Source: Melghirimyces algeriensis (GTDB lineage Bacteria > Bacillota > Bacilli > Thermoactinomycetales > DSM-45169). From it: DNA of 64,000 nt. The position numbers and the translations under genes are program-made. Shown one piece after another: positions 8,239 to 16,779 of the stretch (position 1 is the first letter of the stretch; each line of letters opens with the position of its first letter). The stretch lies in assembly GCF_900182565.1 (NCBI RefSeq), contig NZ_FXTI01000002.1:248001-312000 (forward strand), written 5' to 3'. Under the pieces are notes generated by a model. The model made no database searches. It was not told the DNA's origin and saw nothing but the letters and a program-made list of their open reading frames with translations.

Positions 8239-9717
8239 TTACCCCAACGGAATAAACACCGTTTCCGGGTCCCCTTCATCATAATGGATCACCAATTCTA
8301 CACCCACTTTTCCGTTGGGTCCCTTGGACAGATCCTCCGTGGAAACCTGCATGCTGACGGTATAACTGTCCCGATGGGCCGGTTCCACGGTCTGGGTCAA
8401 TGTTTTCTCCACACCGAGCTGTCCATGGCACAAAAAGGACGCCCCGCCGGAATAGCCCTGTTGGGAATCAATCTCCCATCCATTGTTCACCCAGTAGGCA
8501 AATCCATCATCGGCACGCGAATTCAGGAGATAGTTAAACACCATTAATTCCAGCATTTCCGTCCGTTCCACAGAATCTTCCGATTCCAGATAACCGGTAC
8601 CCGTTGTATTTCCCAGCAGATCGCTCAGTGTGGGAGCCGTGGACTCCAGTTCCAACTCCGTATTCCACGGTTCCAAGACATCATACTGCCAACGGGCGAT
8701 ATGCGTTTTCACATCAATCCCCAATTCCTCATCAAACACCCGAACGCGATCCCCGATCCGAAATGCTTCATGTTCCAGTCCGGACAGCATGGACAAATCA
8801 ATGGCCCGCACCCGGTAAGAAAGGCGAGGTCTGCTCAGCTTTTGCAAAACCTCTTCAGCTTTCGCCTTCAAATGATAGGGATTGGTAAACCGTTCATCCT
8901 TGAAAGAACGTGTCCGGATCTGTTCGGTATATTGGAAGTTGTCCAGATACGGACGTCCTCCGTTGGCCTCTTGAATGGTGACATTTCCTTTTCCATAAGG
9001 GTACAGTCGCGTAATCAGATCGGCAGTATCATAATCGGCTTCGATTTCATTCATATTCTTTTGATACATAATGGCGATGCCCGGATCACGCAATCCGCCA
9101 TCCCGGACAAAATCCACAGTATAGGTGGCGGAATGAAACCGGATCAATCCGCCCCAGATATCCGCCATCTCCCGCAATGCGGTCAAACGGTTGGTTAACC
9201 CTTCTTCCAATGTCAGATTGCGCATGGTATCGATGTCACAACGGCCCACGCGCCAGGGCGTTCCCTCCAGGATATCCTGCATCACCTGAAGCGGCCGGAC
9301 ATCCGACCACTTCGATTTTTGCATGGGGTCCGCATACTGCAAGTCATACCAGATCGCTTCCGCATAAACGTCCGTCATTTTCTCCCCGGCATCCCCCCGG
9401 CTGTGATGAACCCGGCGAATGACATAGAAACGGGGACCCCATTGGATCAGGTTTTCATTTTCCAAAAAGGGGCGTTTTGAATCATGAAAAGGAAGGGAAA
9501 AGTCAATCGTATCCTCCCCGTTTAACTCTTCTGTCACCACAAATTCCGTCAAATTCTCCAATACCGCCAACCGGTTGCGCTGTTGATCCAAAATGAGAAT
9601 CGGCCATTGCGCCCGTTGATGATAGGGTGGGTCCACAATGGACGAATCACCAAACTGATTGTATCGGCATTCTCCCAGCAGATTATAGCGAACGTGTCCC
9701 AATTGATTCAGCTTCAT
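8239..9717 (-). CDS. Phage tail protein, Tal/Gp37-like tail-tip hub
   Basis: 492 residues. The N-terminal two thirds has the pattern of phage minor structural proteins of the prophage endopeptidase-tail/ReqiPepy6 Gp37 group: PILILDQQRNRLAVLENL, then EELNGEDTIDFSLP, NLIQWGPRFYVIRRV and EAIWYDLQY. These form the hub that follows the distal tail ring. The last 130 residues (from about 360) look like an appended carbohydrate-binding beta-sandwich, suggesting receptor contact. ATG at 9717 with AAAGGCG upstream, 6 nt after the preceding stop. No peptidase active site could be assigned by eye. Confidence 0.82.
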   Translation of the reverse strand: MKLNQLGHVRYNLLGECRYNQFGDSSIVDPPYHQRAQWPILILDQQRNRLAVLENLTEFVVTEELNGEDTIDFSLPFHDSKRPFLENENLIQWGPRFYVIRRVHHSRGDAGEKMTDVYAEAIWYDLQYADPMQKSKWSDVRPLQVMQDILEGTPWRVGRCDIDTMRNLTLEEGLTNRLTALREMADIWGGLIRFHSATYTVDFVRDGGLRDPGIAIMYQKNMNEIEADYDTADLITRLYPYGKGNVTIQEANGGRPYLDNFQYTEQIRTRSFKDERFTNPYHLKAKAEEVLQKLSRPRLSYRVRAIDLSMLSGLEHEAFRIGDRVRVFDEELGIDVKTHIARWQYDVLEPWNTELELESTAPTLSDLLGNTTGTGYLESEDSVERTEMLELMVFNYLLNSRADDGFAYWVNNGWEIDSQQGYSGGASFLCHGQLGVEKTLTQTVEPAHRDSYTVSMQVSTEDLSKGPNGKVGVELVIHYDEGDPETVFIPLG

Positions 9718-9723
9718 CCACGA

Positions 9724-10674
9724 TCACGCCTTTCTTAAAAAGGGAGACGCATAGACACTCCGCATAAACGGCTGGACACCCTCCGGGAACACCGCAGGAA
9801 ACCCGTCACTGTACAGACGGTCGGTCGTCCGAAGCCCGCCATAATGAACCAATGACAAGTTATCCTGCACCTCGCTGGCATAAACCATCGCACTTTCGGC
9901 ATCCAACCCATCCCATTGCGAAGCGGCATCATTAAACCGGGCCAACCAATAGAGCCCCGGTTCCAATGTCAGATTCAATTCTACAAACTTCCATTCATGC
10001 GGTTCGTCTCCCTCTGTTCCGTGATAGGCGATTTCCGGGCTTTCTGCCAACAGTTCCCCTGGATACGCCCCTCCCGTATCCTGATACAGGGCGACCCGTA
10101 CCAAAATATCAGCGGTTGTATATTTCCCCAGGCGAACCCCCGCCTCGGTAATCACGGTGCGTTGCCGAATCATCAACGGAAACAGATCCAGCGTATTTTC
10201 ATTCACCAGCACATTGCTGGCGGAGACCAGCGAGGGGGTTCCTTCGCGCAGATGGGTGAGCAGACCCGCCTGTTGCAGCGGCAGATGGATGCCCTGGCTG
10301 GCTTCCAACACCAGGGATCGGGCATCGATACAGGTAAAATCGGCGGTAAACTCGTCATTGGCATGTTGGGGTTCATCAAACAGGATCACCCCATGGGCCG
10401 GAGAGATGGTATAGGCGGCAGGGTCCAGTTTCAGACCATTCCGATAGATCACGGGAGCCGGATCTTCCAGCCAATTGCGGATGCTTCCTTCATAGATCCG
10501 GTAACGCATCCCGGCATCCTCCTGATCGTTGACCGGTTTCAGGGGATGACCCGTTACCGAGCGGGTCTGCATATTTAATACTTCTTCCATTTTATTAACA
10601 GAATGTTGCAATCCGGACAGGTGAGCCGACAAAATATCTTCACTTTCCAAGTCGCGATACGGGGTTTTGGGCAT
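9724..10674 (-). CDS. Tail-tip/baseplate protein of unknown family (316 aa)
   Basis: ATG at 10674 follows GAAGGAGGCGATCAA. The N terminus is helical (YRDLESEDILSAHLSGLQ), the middle has beta-strand repeats (YRNGLKLDPAAYTISPAHG, a pattern common in phage structural proteins), and the C terminus (about 150-316) looks like a beta-sandwich of carbohydrate-binding type. It sits between the distal tail protein and the hub, where many siphophages have no gene, so it may be an accessory receptor-binding or baseplate part. I do not recognise the family. Confidence 0.7.
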   Translation of the reverse strand: MPKTPYRDLESEDILSAHLSGLQHSVNKMEEVLNMQTRSVTGHPLKPVNDQEDAGMRYRIYEGSIRNWLEDPAPVIYRNGLKLDPAAYTISPAHGVILFDEPQHANDEFTADFTCIDARSLVLEASQGIHLPLQQAGLLTHLREGTPSLVSASNVLVNENTLDLFPLMIRQRTVITEAGVRLGKYTTADILVRVALYQDTGGAYPGELLAESPEIAYHGTEGDEPHEWKFVELNLTLEPGLYWLARFNDAASQWDGLDAESAMVYASEVQDNLSLVHYGGLRTTDRLYSDGFPAVFPEGVQPFMRSVYASPFLRKA

Positions 10675-10763
10675 TTGATCGCCTCCTTCAGTTGTTCAAT
10701 ATGGTTTGTCACTCCGGTTGCCATCCGACAAGAAATGATAACGCAGGGATGAAGTTTGAACAT

Positions 10764-11525
10764 TTAATACCAGCAACTGCGGCACTGGATGTGCAGACGG
10801 TTCACCGTAGCGGTGCCCACAGGGGTGACGGTCAACACATTTTCCTCCCCAGGACGGGTGAGGGGAAACACCAGGGATTCCAATCCATTCAGCGCACTTT
10901 CCCTGGAACCATCCTCACGGCGGAGATAAGCGGTCTTATATTCGGAATCGAGCACCAATTGTTCGGTACTGGCCAGCGATCCGGTATAGGTGAGGGACTG
11001 ATCGTTCAGCTTGACCACAAACCCGCTCTCCGCTCCACTCGCCTCCCCGCCCAGTTCAATCAGCGGTCGGGAAGGCGCGGTTCCCTTTCGCTGGAACCGG
11101 ATTTCCTCTCCCGCACTGGTAAAGGCATCATCCTCCACCGCATAGGCCAGGGGGTCGGGGGCCAAAAAAGTGAGGGTGGCCCGTCCGGTCAGGGCCACCT
11201 CTTCCAGCTCCGCCAATTCCACCCAGCGGACGGTCATCATTTTGTCCGGTTCATCATCGATCACCAACGTCCCCTTCTCTTCTCCGTTGCGCAACCATGC
11301 CCCAATCTGTCGCACCCGCTGCCGGATCTCGTGAAGACTCTCTCCTATCAACAGAATATCGATGGAAATCTGAAGCTCTTCCACCTCCACCCCCATATCC
11401 GCGACACCCGCTCTTCCCGGACGCTTCACCGTTTGCGCCTGCAAGCGGGGAGACAGCGGACGGGTAATATTCAGCACTTTGATCCCATATTGATCACTGT
11501 GAACACCTGCAAAAGTAAATCCCAT
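10764..11525 (-). CDS. Distal tail protein (Dit, siphovirus tail family)
   Basis: 253 residues starting MGFTFAGVHSDQYGI. This opening plus the LQISIDILLIGES and GEEKGTLVIDDEP strands and the TLTFLAPDPLAY turn is typical of the Dit hexamer that joins tail tube to tip. The ATG overlaps the tape-measure stop by one base (TAATG), and a longer upstream frame lies within that gene, so it was not used. Its place directly after the tape measure is the conserved siphophage position. Confidence 0.9.
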   Translation of the reverse strand: MGFTFAGVHSDQYGIKVLNITRPLSPRLQAQTVKRPGRAGVADMGVEVEELQISIDILLIGESLHEIRQRVRQIGAWLRNGEEKGTLVIDDEPDKMMTVRWVELAELEEVALTGRATLTFLAPDPLAYAVEDDAFTSAGEEIRFQRKGTAPSRPLIELGGEASGAESGFVVKLNDQSLTYTGSLASTEQLVLDSEYKTAYLRREDGSRESALNGLESLVFPLTRPGEENVLTVTPVGTATVNRLHIQCRSCWY

Positions 11526-13240
11526 TATTTTCTCCCTCCATAGGACCGAGCTTGCCGTTGATGCAACCGCCAAAGCTCCTGACTGATCAGACGGATATCC
11601 TGGTCATTGCGCACATGCATCTGATCGATCCGAATCGTCGGTCCCGTCTCCGCTGAAGCTCCAGCCGCAGCCAATCCACCCTGGGGTTGCCCCATCATGG
11701 CCAACGTCCCCATCGATAAACGGGCCACATTCTTTAATGCTGGAATCCCTTCCTCAATGCCGGCAGCAAACATCTCCATAAAGTTGGGCCCCCAACGATC
11801 CGCTGTCCTTCCTGGCCCTTTCTTGGTCGGTGAAGAGAAGCCCAAAAAGTTTTTGATATCGGAGACAATCCCTTTGACGGTATCAATTACACCGGAAATT
11901 TTGGAACGGATTCCGGCAATAAATTCATTGATCAGATTGGCGCCCCAGTCAGCCGCTTGGGAGGCAATGTTTCGCAACGTGTCCCCAATCTCGGTCACCT
12001 TGCCAAACACCAGATCGACCAACCCGCCCAAAAGCTGACCGGTAATGGTAAGCACCCCATGCCATGCCTTGCTGATCAGACTGCCCGCCAGTCCAACCAG
12101 ACTGGACAGAATGCTCAAAATCCCCTCAATCAGGGCTCCCACGGTACCCACGATCAGGTTGCCGAAACTTGCCAGCAAATCCAGCGCGGACTGCCATAAC
12201 TTGTCCCATTGACCGGTAAACAGATAGGCAAACATATTGACAATGGACATAATCGCTTTGATCGCCGAGTCCACGACCGTCTTAATGATCTCCCAGGCGG
12301 TTATAAAAATCGTCTTAATAATCTCCCATGCCGCCACCAACACGGCTTTGATCATCTCCATCACCGTCGTCACCAACGTTAAAATCATTGGCCAGGCAAA
12401 CTGGAACAAAGCCACAATCTCCTGGATAATCGGTCCGATAAACGCCATAATGGCTGTCCAAATATTCATAAACGCCTCTTTCAACACCGGCCAAATCATC
12501 GTCCACCAGTCAGTCACTTTTTTCCATTGGGAGACAAAAAAGTTGGTGATCGTCTCAATGATCGGTTGCAAAAACGCCCACAGCGCGGACAACCCATCCT
12601 GAATCGCCCCCCACAACGCCATCGCCCCGGTCTTAATCCCTTCCCACACCGCATTCACCATATTGCGAAACCATTCAAAATTCTGATAGGCGTAGATCAC
12701 TCCCGCTACCAATGCGGCGATTGCTAACACAATAAGTCCTACTACAGCTATTACCTTTAAAGCGATCACAGCAAAACCTCCAAATGCACCTGCGATTGCC
12801 CCCCATGACACCACTAATTGAGAAATGACTCCAAGCAAACCAAACAATGCACCGAAAATCAAAGCTCCTACCAATATAATCTGCTTGGCGGGTTCTGGCA
12901 GTGCGTTAAATGCCTCGATCACGCTGGTTACCATATTAATTACTCCGGCAAACACAGGGGCGACCGACCCTCCCAGCGTTTCCAAGGCGCTCTTGAGCCC
13001 CTCCACCGCTGTTTTCACGGAATCATGATCCTTAACCGTCGTCCATAGTCCAAGCACCAACGCCCCATAAATCGCCAAACTGACACCTTTGACTTCACTT
13101 TGGCCAGCCGCCTTATTCGCCTCACGCATTTGCCTATTAATTCCGTCCTGGATTTCATCCAGTTTTGCCAACCGCTTGTCCAGCCCTTTTAAGGCATTTT
13201 CTATGGGGCTTAAATCAATCTGTACAGCGGTTTCCGCCAT
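11525..13240 (-). CDS. Tape measure protein
   Basis: 571 residues from the ATG at 13240 (AAAAAGGGGTGATTGG upstream). An N-terminal coiled stretch (ALKGLDKRLAKLDEIQDGIN) is followed by long hydrophobic helices (LVGLIVLAIAALVAGVIYAY) and Trp-rich helical repeats (EIIKTIFITAWEIIKTVV), all classic for siphophage tape measures. The FLGFSSPTKKGPG segment near the C terminus is also frequent in this family. By the usual 0.15 nm per residue rule the tail would be roughly 85 nm, which is inference. The usual upstream neighbour, the chaperone, is separated from it by a 1.87-kb insertion. Confidence 0.92.
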   Translation of the reverse strand: MAETAVQIDLSPIENALKGLDKRLAKLDEIQDGINRQMREANKAAGQSEVKGVSLAIYGALVLGLWTTVKDHDSVKTAVEGLKSALETLGGSVAPVFAGVINMVTSVIEAFNALPEPAKQIILVGALIFGALFGLLGVISQLVVSWGAIAGAFGGFAVIALKVIAVVGLIVLAIAALVAGVIYAYQNFEWFRNMVNAVWEGIKTGAMALWGAIQDGLSALWAFLQPIIETITNFFVSQWKKVTDWWTMIWPVLKEAFMNIWTAIMAFIGPIIQEIVALFQFAWPMILTLVTTVMEMIKAVLVAAWEIIKTIFITAWEIIKTVVDSAIKAIMSIVNMFAYLFTGQWDKLWQSALDLLASFGNLIVGTVGALIEGILSILSSLVGLAGSLISKAWHGVLTITGQLLGGLVDLVFGKVTEIGDTLRNIASQAADWGANLINEFIAGIRSKISGVIDTVKGIVSDIKNFLGFSSPTKKGPGRTADRWGPNFMEMFAAGIEEGIPALKNVARLSMGTLAMMGQPQGGLAAAGASAETGPTIRIDQMHVRNDQDIRLISQELWRLHQRQARSYGGRK

Positions 13241-13376
13241 CCAATCACCCCTTTTTCGCAATGTTTTTGTTAAAATATCAGCTGTACACTTGAACAATTG
13301 CCAAGATACTATTTATTCTTAGTGAGAGTGGAGAAAATAAAAAAGCTTCCTCATTTTTCAAAAAAAGGAGAGGATC

Positions 13377-13688
13377 ATGGTGTCTGATTTACGATGGGAA
13401 TATGCCAAGGAACGCATGCCCAACCGTGCGAAATGGGATATGATCACCATTTTTTGCAGTATCATAGGCGGTATATTATTTATATCCATCGTGGGCCTCC
13501 CCCTGTCCATACCTTTTATAATTGTCGGCCTCTATGCCGCTTTCCGTTCCTTTCGCTACCCTATTGTCAAAATGACCTGCCCGGTTTGCCGGAGCAAAGT
13601 GCGTATTGAAAAAGAGGTCGAGCAGTTTCACTGTCTTTGCTACACGCATTTAAAAAAGGAAAATGGGGAGTTGAAAAAGGTTGAATAA
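13377..13688 (+). CDS. Small membrane protein with C-terminal zinc-ribbon-like motif, copy 1 (intact)
   Basis: 103 residues. A conserved N-terminal block YAKERMPNRAKW is followed by one long hydrophobic hairpin (about 22-52), a basic AAFRSFRYP connector, then CPVC and CLC cysteine pairs 20 residues apart that could bind zinc, and a charged tail. ATG at 13377 has AAAAGGAGAGG upstream. I do not recognise the family. As a gene placed antisense inside a tail cluster it could be a moron, for example protecting the producer from its own particles; that is speculation. Confidence 0.75.
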   Translation: MVSDLRWEYAKERMPNRAKWDMITIFCSIIGGILFISIVGLPLSIPFIIVGLYAAFRSFRYPIVKMTCPVCRSKVRIEKEVEQFHCLCYTHLKKENGELKKVE

Positions 13689-13832
13689 ACTTTTGCCAGC
13701 CCCGTTTCCCATTGGATGACCCAGGAAGGAAGGGGAGAGGTGACTCTCCTTCCTATTCCCAAAATGTTTCATTTATCTCTATGTGTGAGTAGATATACAA
13801 AGCTCTTTTTAATGAAAAGAGGGATTTGTAAC

Positions 13833-14140
13833 ATGAGCAGTTTGCAACAACACTATGCGAAAGAACGGATGCCCAACCGCGGAAAATGGCAAAGCATCAC
13901 CCTTTTTTGCAGCATCATAGGGCTTATATTATTTGTAACAATCATCGGCATTCCCCTTGCCATCCCTTCATTATTGTGGAGATGTATGCCGCTTTCCGTT
14001 CCTTTCGCTACCCTATTGTCAACATGACCTGTCCCGTTTGCCGAACCAAACTCAGCATTGAAAAAGAGGTCGAGCAGTTTCACTGTCTTTGCTACACGCA
14101 TTTAAAAAAGGAAAACGGAGAGTTGAAGGAGGTTGAATAA
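13833..14140 (+). pseudogene. Small membrane/zinc-ribbon gene, copy 2, frameshifted
   Basis: Begins MSSLQQHYAKERMPNRGKW, matching copy 1. Just after GIPLAIP the frame shifts: relative to copy 1 one base is missing near 13974 (CCT-TCA where CCT-TTC is expected), and the rest (FIIVEMYAAFRSFRYP to the end at 14140) continues in the -1 frame. Both halves are otherwise well conserved, including the CPVC and CLC pairs. It could be a recent pseudogene, a sequencing error, or a recoding site. Confidence 0.8.
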
Positions 14141-14173
14141 ACTTTTGCCAGCCCCGTTTCCCTTGGATAACCC

Positions 14174-14207
14174 AAAGGGGAGCTGGCTCTCCCTTCTTTT
14201 GTCAAAA
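14174..14207 (+). terminator. Hairpin after copy 2
   Basis: GGGGAGC-TG-GCTCTCCC followed by TTCTTTTGT on the plus strand, downstream of the copy 2 stop. Confidence 0.5.
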
Positions 14208-14311
14208 AGAATTTTCTTGGGCAGACAATTGCCAAGATACGATTTATTCTTAATGAGAGTGGAACAGCAAAAAATGGTTTTCCATTCTTCACAGAAAAGG
14301 AGACGATTATA

Positions 14312-14623
14312 GTGTTTGACGACCGACGATGGATACATGCCAAGGAACGAATGCCCAACCGTGCTATTTGGGAAATGCTTACTATTTTTGGCAATGGAAT
14401 CGGTATAATCCTTTGTTTCACCATAATTGGTATCCCACTTGGTCTGCCACTGATTCTGTTTGGCCTCTTTGCTGCTTATCGCTCTTTTCGCTACCCTGTT
14501 GTCAAAGTGACCTGCCCCGTTTGTTATTCTAGACTCCAAGTAGAAAAAGAGGTTGAGCAGTTTCATTGCATGTGCTACACGCATTTAAAAAAGGAAGAAG
14601 GGGAGTGGAAAAAGGTTGAATAA
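14312..14623 (+). CDS. Small membrane protein with C-terminal zinc-ribbon-like motif, copy 3 (intact)
   Basis: 103 residues with a GTG start at 14312 behind AAAAGGAGA. Architecture is the same as copy 1: HAKERMPNRAIW, a hydrophobic hairpin (about 20-52), YRSFRYPVVKVTCPVC, CMC pair and the tail KKEEGEWKKVE. The hydrophobic region differs from copy 1 more than the cytosolic ends do, which suggests that the ends are under stronger constraint. Function unknown. Confidence 0.75.
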   Translation: MFDDRRWIHAKERMPNRAIWEMLTIFGNGIGIILCFTIIGIPLGLPLILFGLFAAYRSFRYPVVKVTCPVCYSRLQVEKEVEQFHCMCYTHLKKEEGEWKKVE

Positions 14624-14679
14624 ACTTTTGCCAACCCCGTTTCCCATTGAATAACCCAAAAAGGGAGAGCTTAATCGAT

Positions 14680-15047
14680 ATGAACATCTTTGTTGCCAGA
14701 AAAATCAAAGAAGCAAACAAAAGAAAGCTGAGGGAACGTTTGCCCAACAGGGGGGAGCTGGAGTATTCCGCTCTTAAATATTCCTTGATTGGTGCTCTTC
14801 TCTGTTTAACGTTTATCGGTATACCGATTGGTTTCCGATAACCTGTTATGGAGCTTATTGTTTATATAAGGCTCTTCGTTGTCCGGTCATCAAAGTCACC
14901 TGCCCTGCATGCCGCAGTAAAATAGCGGTTGAACCGGAGGTTCAGGAATTTGAATGTCCCTGTATCACCCGGATTGTGAAAGAAGGAAACGAGTGGGTGG
15001 TGAAAGAGGGAGACGCATTTGTGGAAGCTGGCACCCGGCTTGATTGA
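14680..15047 (+). pseudogene. Small membrane/zinc-ribbon gene, copy 4, diverged and frameshifted
   Basis: Starts MNIFVARKIKEANKRKLRERLPNRGELEY, keeps the hydrophobic hairpin up to FIGIPIGF, then hits a stop at 14839 because one base is missing in TTC-CGA. In the -1 frame the protein resumes (YGAYCLYKALRCPVIKVTCPAC) through CPC to a longer C terminus ending at 15047. The shift falls within about one codon of the homologous position of the copy 2 shift. Confidence 0.75.
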
Positions 15048-15113
15048 TCTCCCTTTCAGAAAACCCACCCGTATCGGGAAAATGCCTTCTCTCCTTCTTT
15101 AGAAGAAAACCCT

Positions 15114-15715
15114 CTACCGTTTCCATTTCTGCATCATTTGCGCAAACTGCTCTGCTTTTTCCGCTTTGCTCATGGTTTGTTTCCGACCCAGAAGTTTGTT
15201 CACGCTCACTTTTTTCTTCAAGTGGATATTCATCAGGTTGGCGGCATGCCAAGCCAGTTTTTCCATTTCCAGCTCCTGTCGCCTTTGATGCCCTTCCGCC
15301 ATTTCATTTAATTCACGGGGAGTTAACACCCAGAATTCCGCCGGTTTCAGATGGAGCGGTCCGAAGGCTAGGCGTTTCGTTTCTTCCCAACTCCATTCGG
15401 ACCGCCCATCTGTTTTTTTTGCTGTGCAGGGGGAAAGGCCAAGGTCATCGCTTCGGTCACCTTCTCACTTACTGTTTGAATATTTTCCATCTCTACCAGC
15501 TCACCGGCACCCTCAAGAGTTAACTCCCTGTCTTCGTGAATGAGACCAGCCCAGAGCAAGGCCCGCAGTTCCTTGATCCCGATGCTCTGGTCATTTAATT
15601 GGGTGACGGGGCGATCCAAGGCATCCTCCAGCTCCGTCAATGCATTCATATCGTATTTCAGACGACGGGGGCGATCCAATTCAATCTGGACATATCCACG
15701 CTGTTTGTTGGCCAC
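15114..15715 (-). CDS. Tail assembly chaperone, long form made by -1 frameshift (gpGT type)
   Basis: Fusion of the upstream frame (15715 to 15413) with the -1 frame from 15413 to 15114, about 200 residues. After the slip the product reads KKTDGRSEWSWEETKRLAFG and continues GPLHLKPAEFW then LTPRELNEMAEG, the typical T-domain of siphophage chaperones; these residues lie before any start codon in that frame, which shows the reading frame is entered by recoding. The long form recruits tail tube subunits to the tape measure, as gpGT of lambda does. Confidence 0.88.
15368..15715 (-). CDS. Tail assembly chaperone, short form (gpG type)
   Basis: 115 residues. GTG at 15715 is preferred because AGGAGG stands 8 nt upstream; an ATG at 15733 overlaps that Shine-Dalgarno. 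Contains IELDRPRRLKYDMNALTELEDAL and the IGIKELRALLWAGLIHED helix common to Bacillales tail chaperones. Coats the tape measure during tail assembly and is not in the finished tail. Ends with GKKRNA* just after the slippery site. Lies directly after the major tail gene. Confidence 0.88.
   Translation of the reverse strand: MANKQRGYVQIELDRPRRLKYDMNALTELEDALDRPVTQLNDQSIGIKELRALLWAGLIHEDRELTLEGAGELVEMENIQTVSEKVTEAMTLAFPPAQQKKQMGGPNGVGKKRNA
15412..15419 (-). promoter_or_regulatory. Programmed -1 ribosomal frameshift slippery site
   Basis: On the minus strand the zero-frame codons read CAA AAA AAA CAG, giving the heptamer A-AAA-AAA followed by C. This is a canonical X-XXY-YYZ -1 slip site in an eight-A run, 14 codons before the zero-frame stop. 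Confidence 0.9.
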
Positions 15716-15779
15716 TTGATATTCCTCCTCCATATTATCGATCCATGAAAAAATGATGAGGCTTCAGGTTTATAATAAG

Positions 15780-15805
15780 GGGAGCCCTGTTGCATCAGGG
15801 CTCCC
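15780..15805 (-). terminator. Hairpin after the major tail gene
   Basis: GGGAGCCCTG and CAGGGCTCCC form a 10-bp perfect stem with a 6-nt loop, followed on the minus strand by CTTATTATAAA. Probably an attenuator lowering transcription after the abundant tube protein. Confidence 0.6.
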
Positions 15806-15813
15806 ACACACTT

Positions 15814-16254
15814 TTACGATGCTGCCGGGTCAGCCGCCGTAATGGTTTGAATCTCACCCGTCCCCCGGAAGGTGGCCGACAAGGTAACAATATCATCGAC
15901 GGCGTTGTTTACTTCCCAGGAGGTAATAAAGGCATTCCCTTCATATCCTTTATTTCCTGATCCGTCTTTGGGGAAAAGGCGGACCAATACCGTATCCGCA
16001 TCCACCAGTGTTTGATAGAGGGATTCCTGTCCGGCATCCGTCATCAGATAAATCCCTTCCGCTTCCAGTTCCCATTCTTTCAACCCCGGAACATATTCCA
16101 TCCATCCGTTGCTTTCAAAGCTGCTCGCTTCCAGTTCCTCCTGGCTGATGGTCAATGTGGAGTCTTTGATCGCCGCCACTTTTTCCAAGGTGGTGCCTTG
16201 ATCTTTGGACAGATAAATGCTTCCTTCAAATCCTGGAATTGCTTGTGTTGCCAT
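15814..16254 (-). CDS. Major tail (tube) protein, TP901-1-like
   Basis: 146 residues. The opening MATQAIPGFEGSIYLSKD, KDSTLTISQEELEASSFESNGWMEYVPGL and the final VTLSATFRGTGEI are the layout of phage major tail proteins of the TP901-1 family (SS-F-GW-E-PG motif). Subunits stack as hexameric rings to build the non-contractile tube. Strong Shine-Dalgarno (AAAGGAGAG). A hairpin follows the gene. Lack of a sheath gene next to it supports a siphophage rather than myophage tail. Confidence 0.88.
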   Translation of the reverse strand: MATQAIPGFEGSIYLSKDQGTTLEKVAAIKDSTLTISQEELEASSFESNGWMEYVPGLKEWELEAEGIYLMTDAGQESLYQTLVDADTVLVRLFPKDGSGNKGYEGNAFITSWEVNNAVDDIVTLSATFRGTGEIQTITAADPAAS

Positions 16255-16291
16255 TTAACATCTCTCCTTTATGGATAAATTTTTAACGGTT

Positions 16292-16690
16292 TTACGATGA
16301 AACCGTCAAGCGAACCGTCCAGGACATCTGGTGATTTTCCTGGGTATGGGTGATCGAGCTGGTAAGATGCCGGCATATCCCCTCTCCATACCCGGCAATG
16401 GGCACGGTACAGTTGGACAAGAGACGCTCCACCGCTTCCAGGATAGCATTCAGCTCGTCCAATCCTTCCCCGGCACTGACCGCACGCAGGGAAACCGTCA
16501 CCGACTCTCCCTGCTCCGGCATGGAATGAACGGGAAGCGTTTCTCCCGCTTCCAAACCCAGATAGGGAGGCTCTGCCGCAGAGGGAATCCGGGCATAAAT
16601 CCCCGTCACCATCCCATTCAACTCAGCATCCTGACTCAATACATCCAACAAGGCCTGCTCCGCAGTTAGGAGTTTGTGACTCGCCTCCAT
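16292..16690 (-). CDS. Tail completion/terminator-like protein
   Basis: 132 residues from the ATG at 16690 (GGGGGTG upstream); the frame extends to 16759 but that would include the LexA-type box. Features are LLTAEQALLDVLSQDAEL, IPSAAEPPYLGLEAGE and a conserved-looking LNAILEAVERLL helix, the pattern of small phage proteins that cap the tail end facing the head. In a headless system this protein would seal the tube. It is the first structural gene after the regulator. Confidence 0.7.
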   Translation of the reverse strand: MEASHKLLTAEQALLDVLSQDAELNGMVTGIYARIPSAAEPPYLGLEAGETLPVHSMPEQGESVTVSLRAVSAGEGLDELNAILEAVERLLSNCTVPIAGYGEGICRHLTSSITHTQENHQMSWTVRLTVSS

Positions 16691-16712
16691 CACCCCCTGT
16701 CCATCTTTTATA

Positions 16713-16726
16713 CGAACAATTGTTCG
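16713..16726 (-). promoter_or_regulatory. LexA (SOS) box before the structural tail genes
   Basis: CGAACAATTGTTCG, a perfect 14-bp palindrome of the Bacillus-type CGAAC-N4-GTTCG form, 22 nt upstream of the tail completion start and beside a TATAAA that could be the -10. Confidence 0.82.
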
Positions 16727-16779
16727 TGCATCTATAGGTGGTTTTCGTATGGCAAACACCCTAACGACTTTCCTGATCC

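Larger units (their letters stand above)
13290..15060 (+). repeat. Tandem array of four related small genes inserted antisense in the tail operon
   Basis: Three units repeat at about 457 and 482 nt, judged from the shared end block GTTGAATAAACTTTTGCCA (starting near 13680, 14135 and 14617), and a diverged fourth follows. A shared leader, CAATTGCCAAGATAC then ATTTATTCTTA, precedes copies 1 and 3. All copies point opposite to the tail genes. The array separates the tail chaperone from the tape measure, normally adjacent, so it is a later insertion. Confidence 0.85.

Noticed and set aside
13290..15060. CRISPR array
   Set aside because: The repeats are whole gene-sized units of about 460-480 nt with coding content, not short repeats with spacers; no CRISPR was seen anywhere in the window.
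15114..15329. Separate 71-codon gene
   Set aside because: The frame is entered from the upstream gene by -1 slippage; conserved residues lie before the first ATG, so it is the C-terminal part of the chaperone.
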